Source of the DNA: Bradyrhizobium sp.
GTDB taxonomy: Bacteria; Pseudomonadota; Alphaproteobacteria; Rhizobiales; Xanthobacteraceae
Direction: 5' to 3'
Assembly (NCBI GenBank): GCA_028290305.1
Contig: JAQGKC010000134.1
Span: 55,164 to 119,163 of the forward strand
DNA: 64,000 nt
Part shown: one piece after another, positions 63,568-64,000 of the stretch
Layout of the letters: each line of letters begins with the position of its first letter
Numbering within the stretch: the first letter of the stretch is position 1
Position numbers and translations under genes: made by a program
The notes under the pieces: model-generated
The model's database searches: none
Told to the model about the DNA's origin: nothing
The model's input: only the letters and a program-made list of their open reading frames with translations

Positions 63568-64000
63568 CTATTCGTGCGATGATCGCGGAATGCGCCCGCC
63601 AAGCACGTCGTCGATAATGGCCTGGACCAAAAACACCGATCCTTTTTCGGTGAGGTGCACCTGATCGCTGGCGGAGATGTCACCGGCGCTATCGCCGATG
63701 CGGGTCAGACAGCCGTCTGCGTTGCATAGGGCGTCCCACACCGAAATAAATTCCGCGCCTAACGGAACGACCTTTGCGCGCAGAAGCCGGTCCGGCCAAT
63801 TCGACGACACCGCGCCGTCCGACCGCGCCGGGATCAGACGATGGTGCAGCATGAAGTAGCGCAACACTTCGTGCGGCAGGCCTCGCCGCCAGGTCGGCAC
63901 CGGGCCGAGCACGACGACACGCGCTTTTGTCAGTTTCTTCAGCGCCGTGACGGTTTCGGCTACATTATCGAGATGGCTGTCGGTGACGCCGTGCAGCAGC
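63568..64000 (-). CDS. C-terminal SGNH domain, probably of an acyltransferase-3 (OafA-like) protein; cut by window edge
   Basis: Only the C-terminal ~143 residues are present, the minus-strand gene starting beyond 64000. The segment reads VVVLGPVPTWRRGLPHEVLR, a short helical stretch, ISVWDALCNADGCLTRIGDS and DQVHLTEKGSVFLVQAI: the last is the Asp-x-x-His of the SGNH catalytic dyad. This pattern, with GPVP.W...LP, is that of the SGNH domain fused to acyltransferase-3 membrane proteins that O-acetylate polysaccharides. Identification of the missing N-terminus is inference. Convergent with recF, 18 bp apart. Confidence 0.75.
   Translation of the reverse strand, partial: LLHGVTDSHLDNVAETVTALKKLTKARVVVLGPVPTWRRGLPHEVLRYFMLHHRLIPARSDGAVSSNWPDRLLRAKVVPLGAEFISVWDALCNADGCLTRIGDSAGDISASDQVHLTEKGSVFLVQAIIDDVLGGRIPRSSHE

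Overview
The window looks like chromosomal DNA of a Bradyrhizobium-type alphaproteobacterium (Rhizobiales). It is GC-rich, carries DUF3551-like and Omp25/RopB-like secreted proteins, many solute-binding-protein transporters, mosaic intergenic repeats of the rhizobial kind, and an rpsT-dnaA-dnaN-recF replication block at the right end. No rRNA, tRNA, CRISPR array, prophage or intact insertion sequence was recognised.

Layout. 1-2685: family-3 solute-binding protein and a partial M20 hydrolase, divergent from a LysR regulator. 2955-6177: an MFS exporter and an unrecognised helical-repeat protein. 6712-12491: an ABC importer (NMT1-like binding protein, ATPase, permease) whose operon continues into an Atz/Trz-type deaminase and a Rieske oxygenase; a RidA-like gene diverges from it. 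12637-14225: an outer-membrane beta-barrel protein between two decayed relics of ABC_sub_bind genes. 14428-19554: a five-gene operon (creatininase-like, cupin, cysteine hydrolase, FAD oxidoreductase, quinone reductase) divergent from a second LysR gene. The control regions of this operon and of the ABC-importer operon carry the same 19-bp palindrome, CGTTGCC-TTTTS-GGCAACG, which suggests one regulon and perhaps one pathway for a nitrogen-containing ring compound.

19739-25183: a curli-type amyloid locus (csgB-like, csgF, csgG, a very long csgA-like curlin with about 45 Q-x-G turns, csgH, and a proline-rich secreted protein). 25206-29200: a membrane tri-haem cytochrome c with a two-subunit Mo-hydroxylase of the isoquinoline 1-oxidoreductase type; a paralogous pair without cytochrome lies at 50319-53098. 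29596-43709: DEAD-box helicase, glucoamylase/HAD/monooxygenase cluster, SHS-type MFS transporter, metallo-beta-lactamase-fold enzyme, Tat-exported amidohydrolase, Tex and an Hsp70-like protein. 43813-49010: a Bug-type binding protein, a VOC protein, then two damaged genes, an acyl-CoA ligase with two in-frame TAG codons and an amidohydrolase with a one-base frameshift. 49004-57352: HD-GYP protein, the second Mo-hydroxylase pair, two hydrolases, a polysaccharide-export lipoprotein and MsrA.

57705-63549: rpsT, dnaA, dnaN and recF. Between dnaN and recF sits a small GIY-YIG nuclease gene bounded by perfect 32-bp inverted repeats, each itself a REP-like hairpin. The window ends inside an SGNH/acyltransferase gene. 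The most promising leads are the shared palindrome joining two catabolic operons, the GIY-YIG/REP unit, the giant curlin, and the ligase with two Trp-to-TAG changes in identical hexamers.
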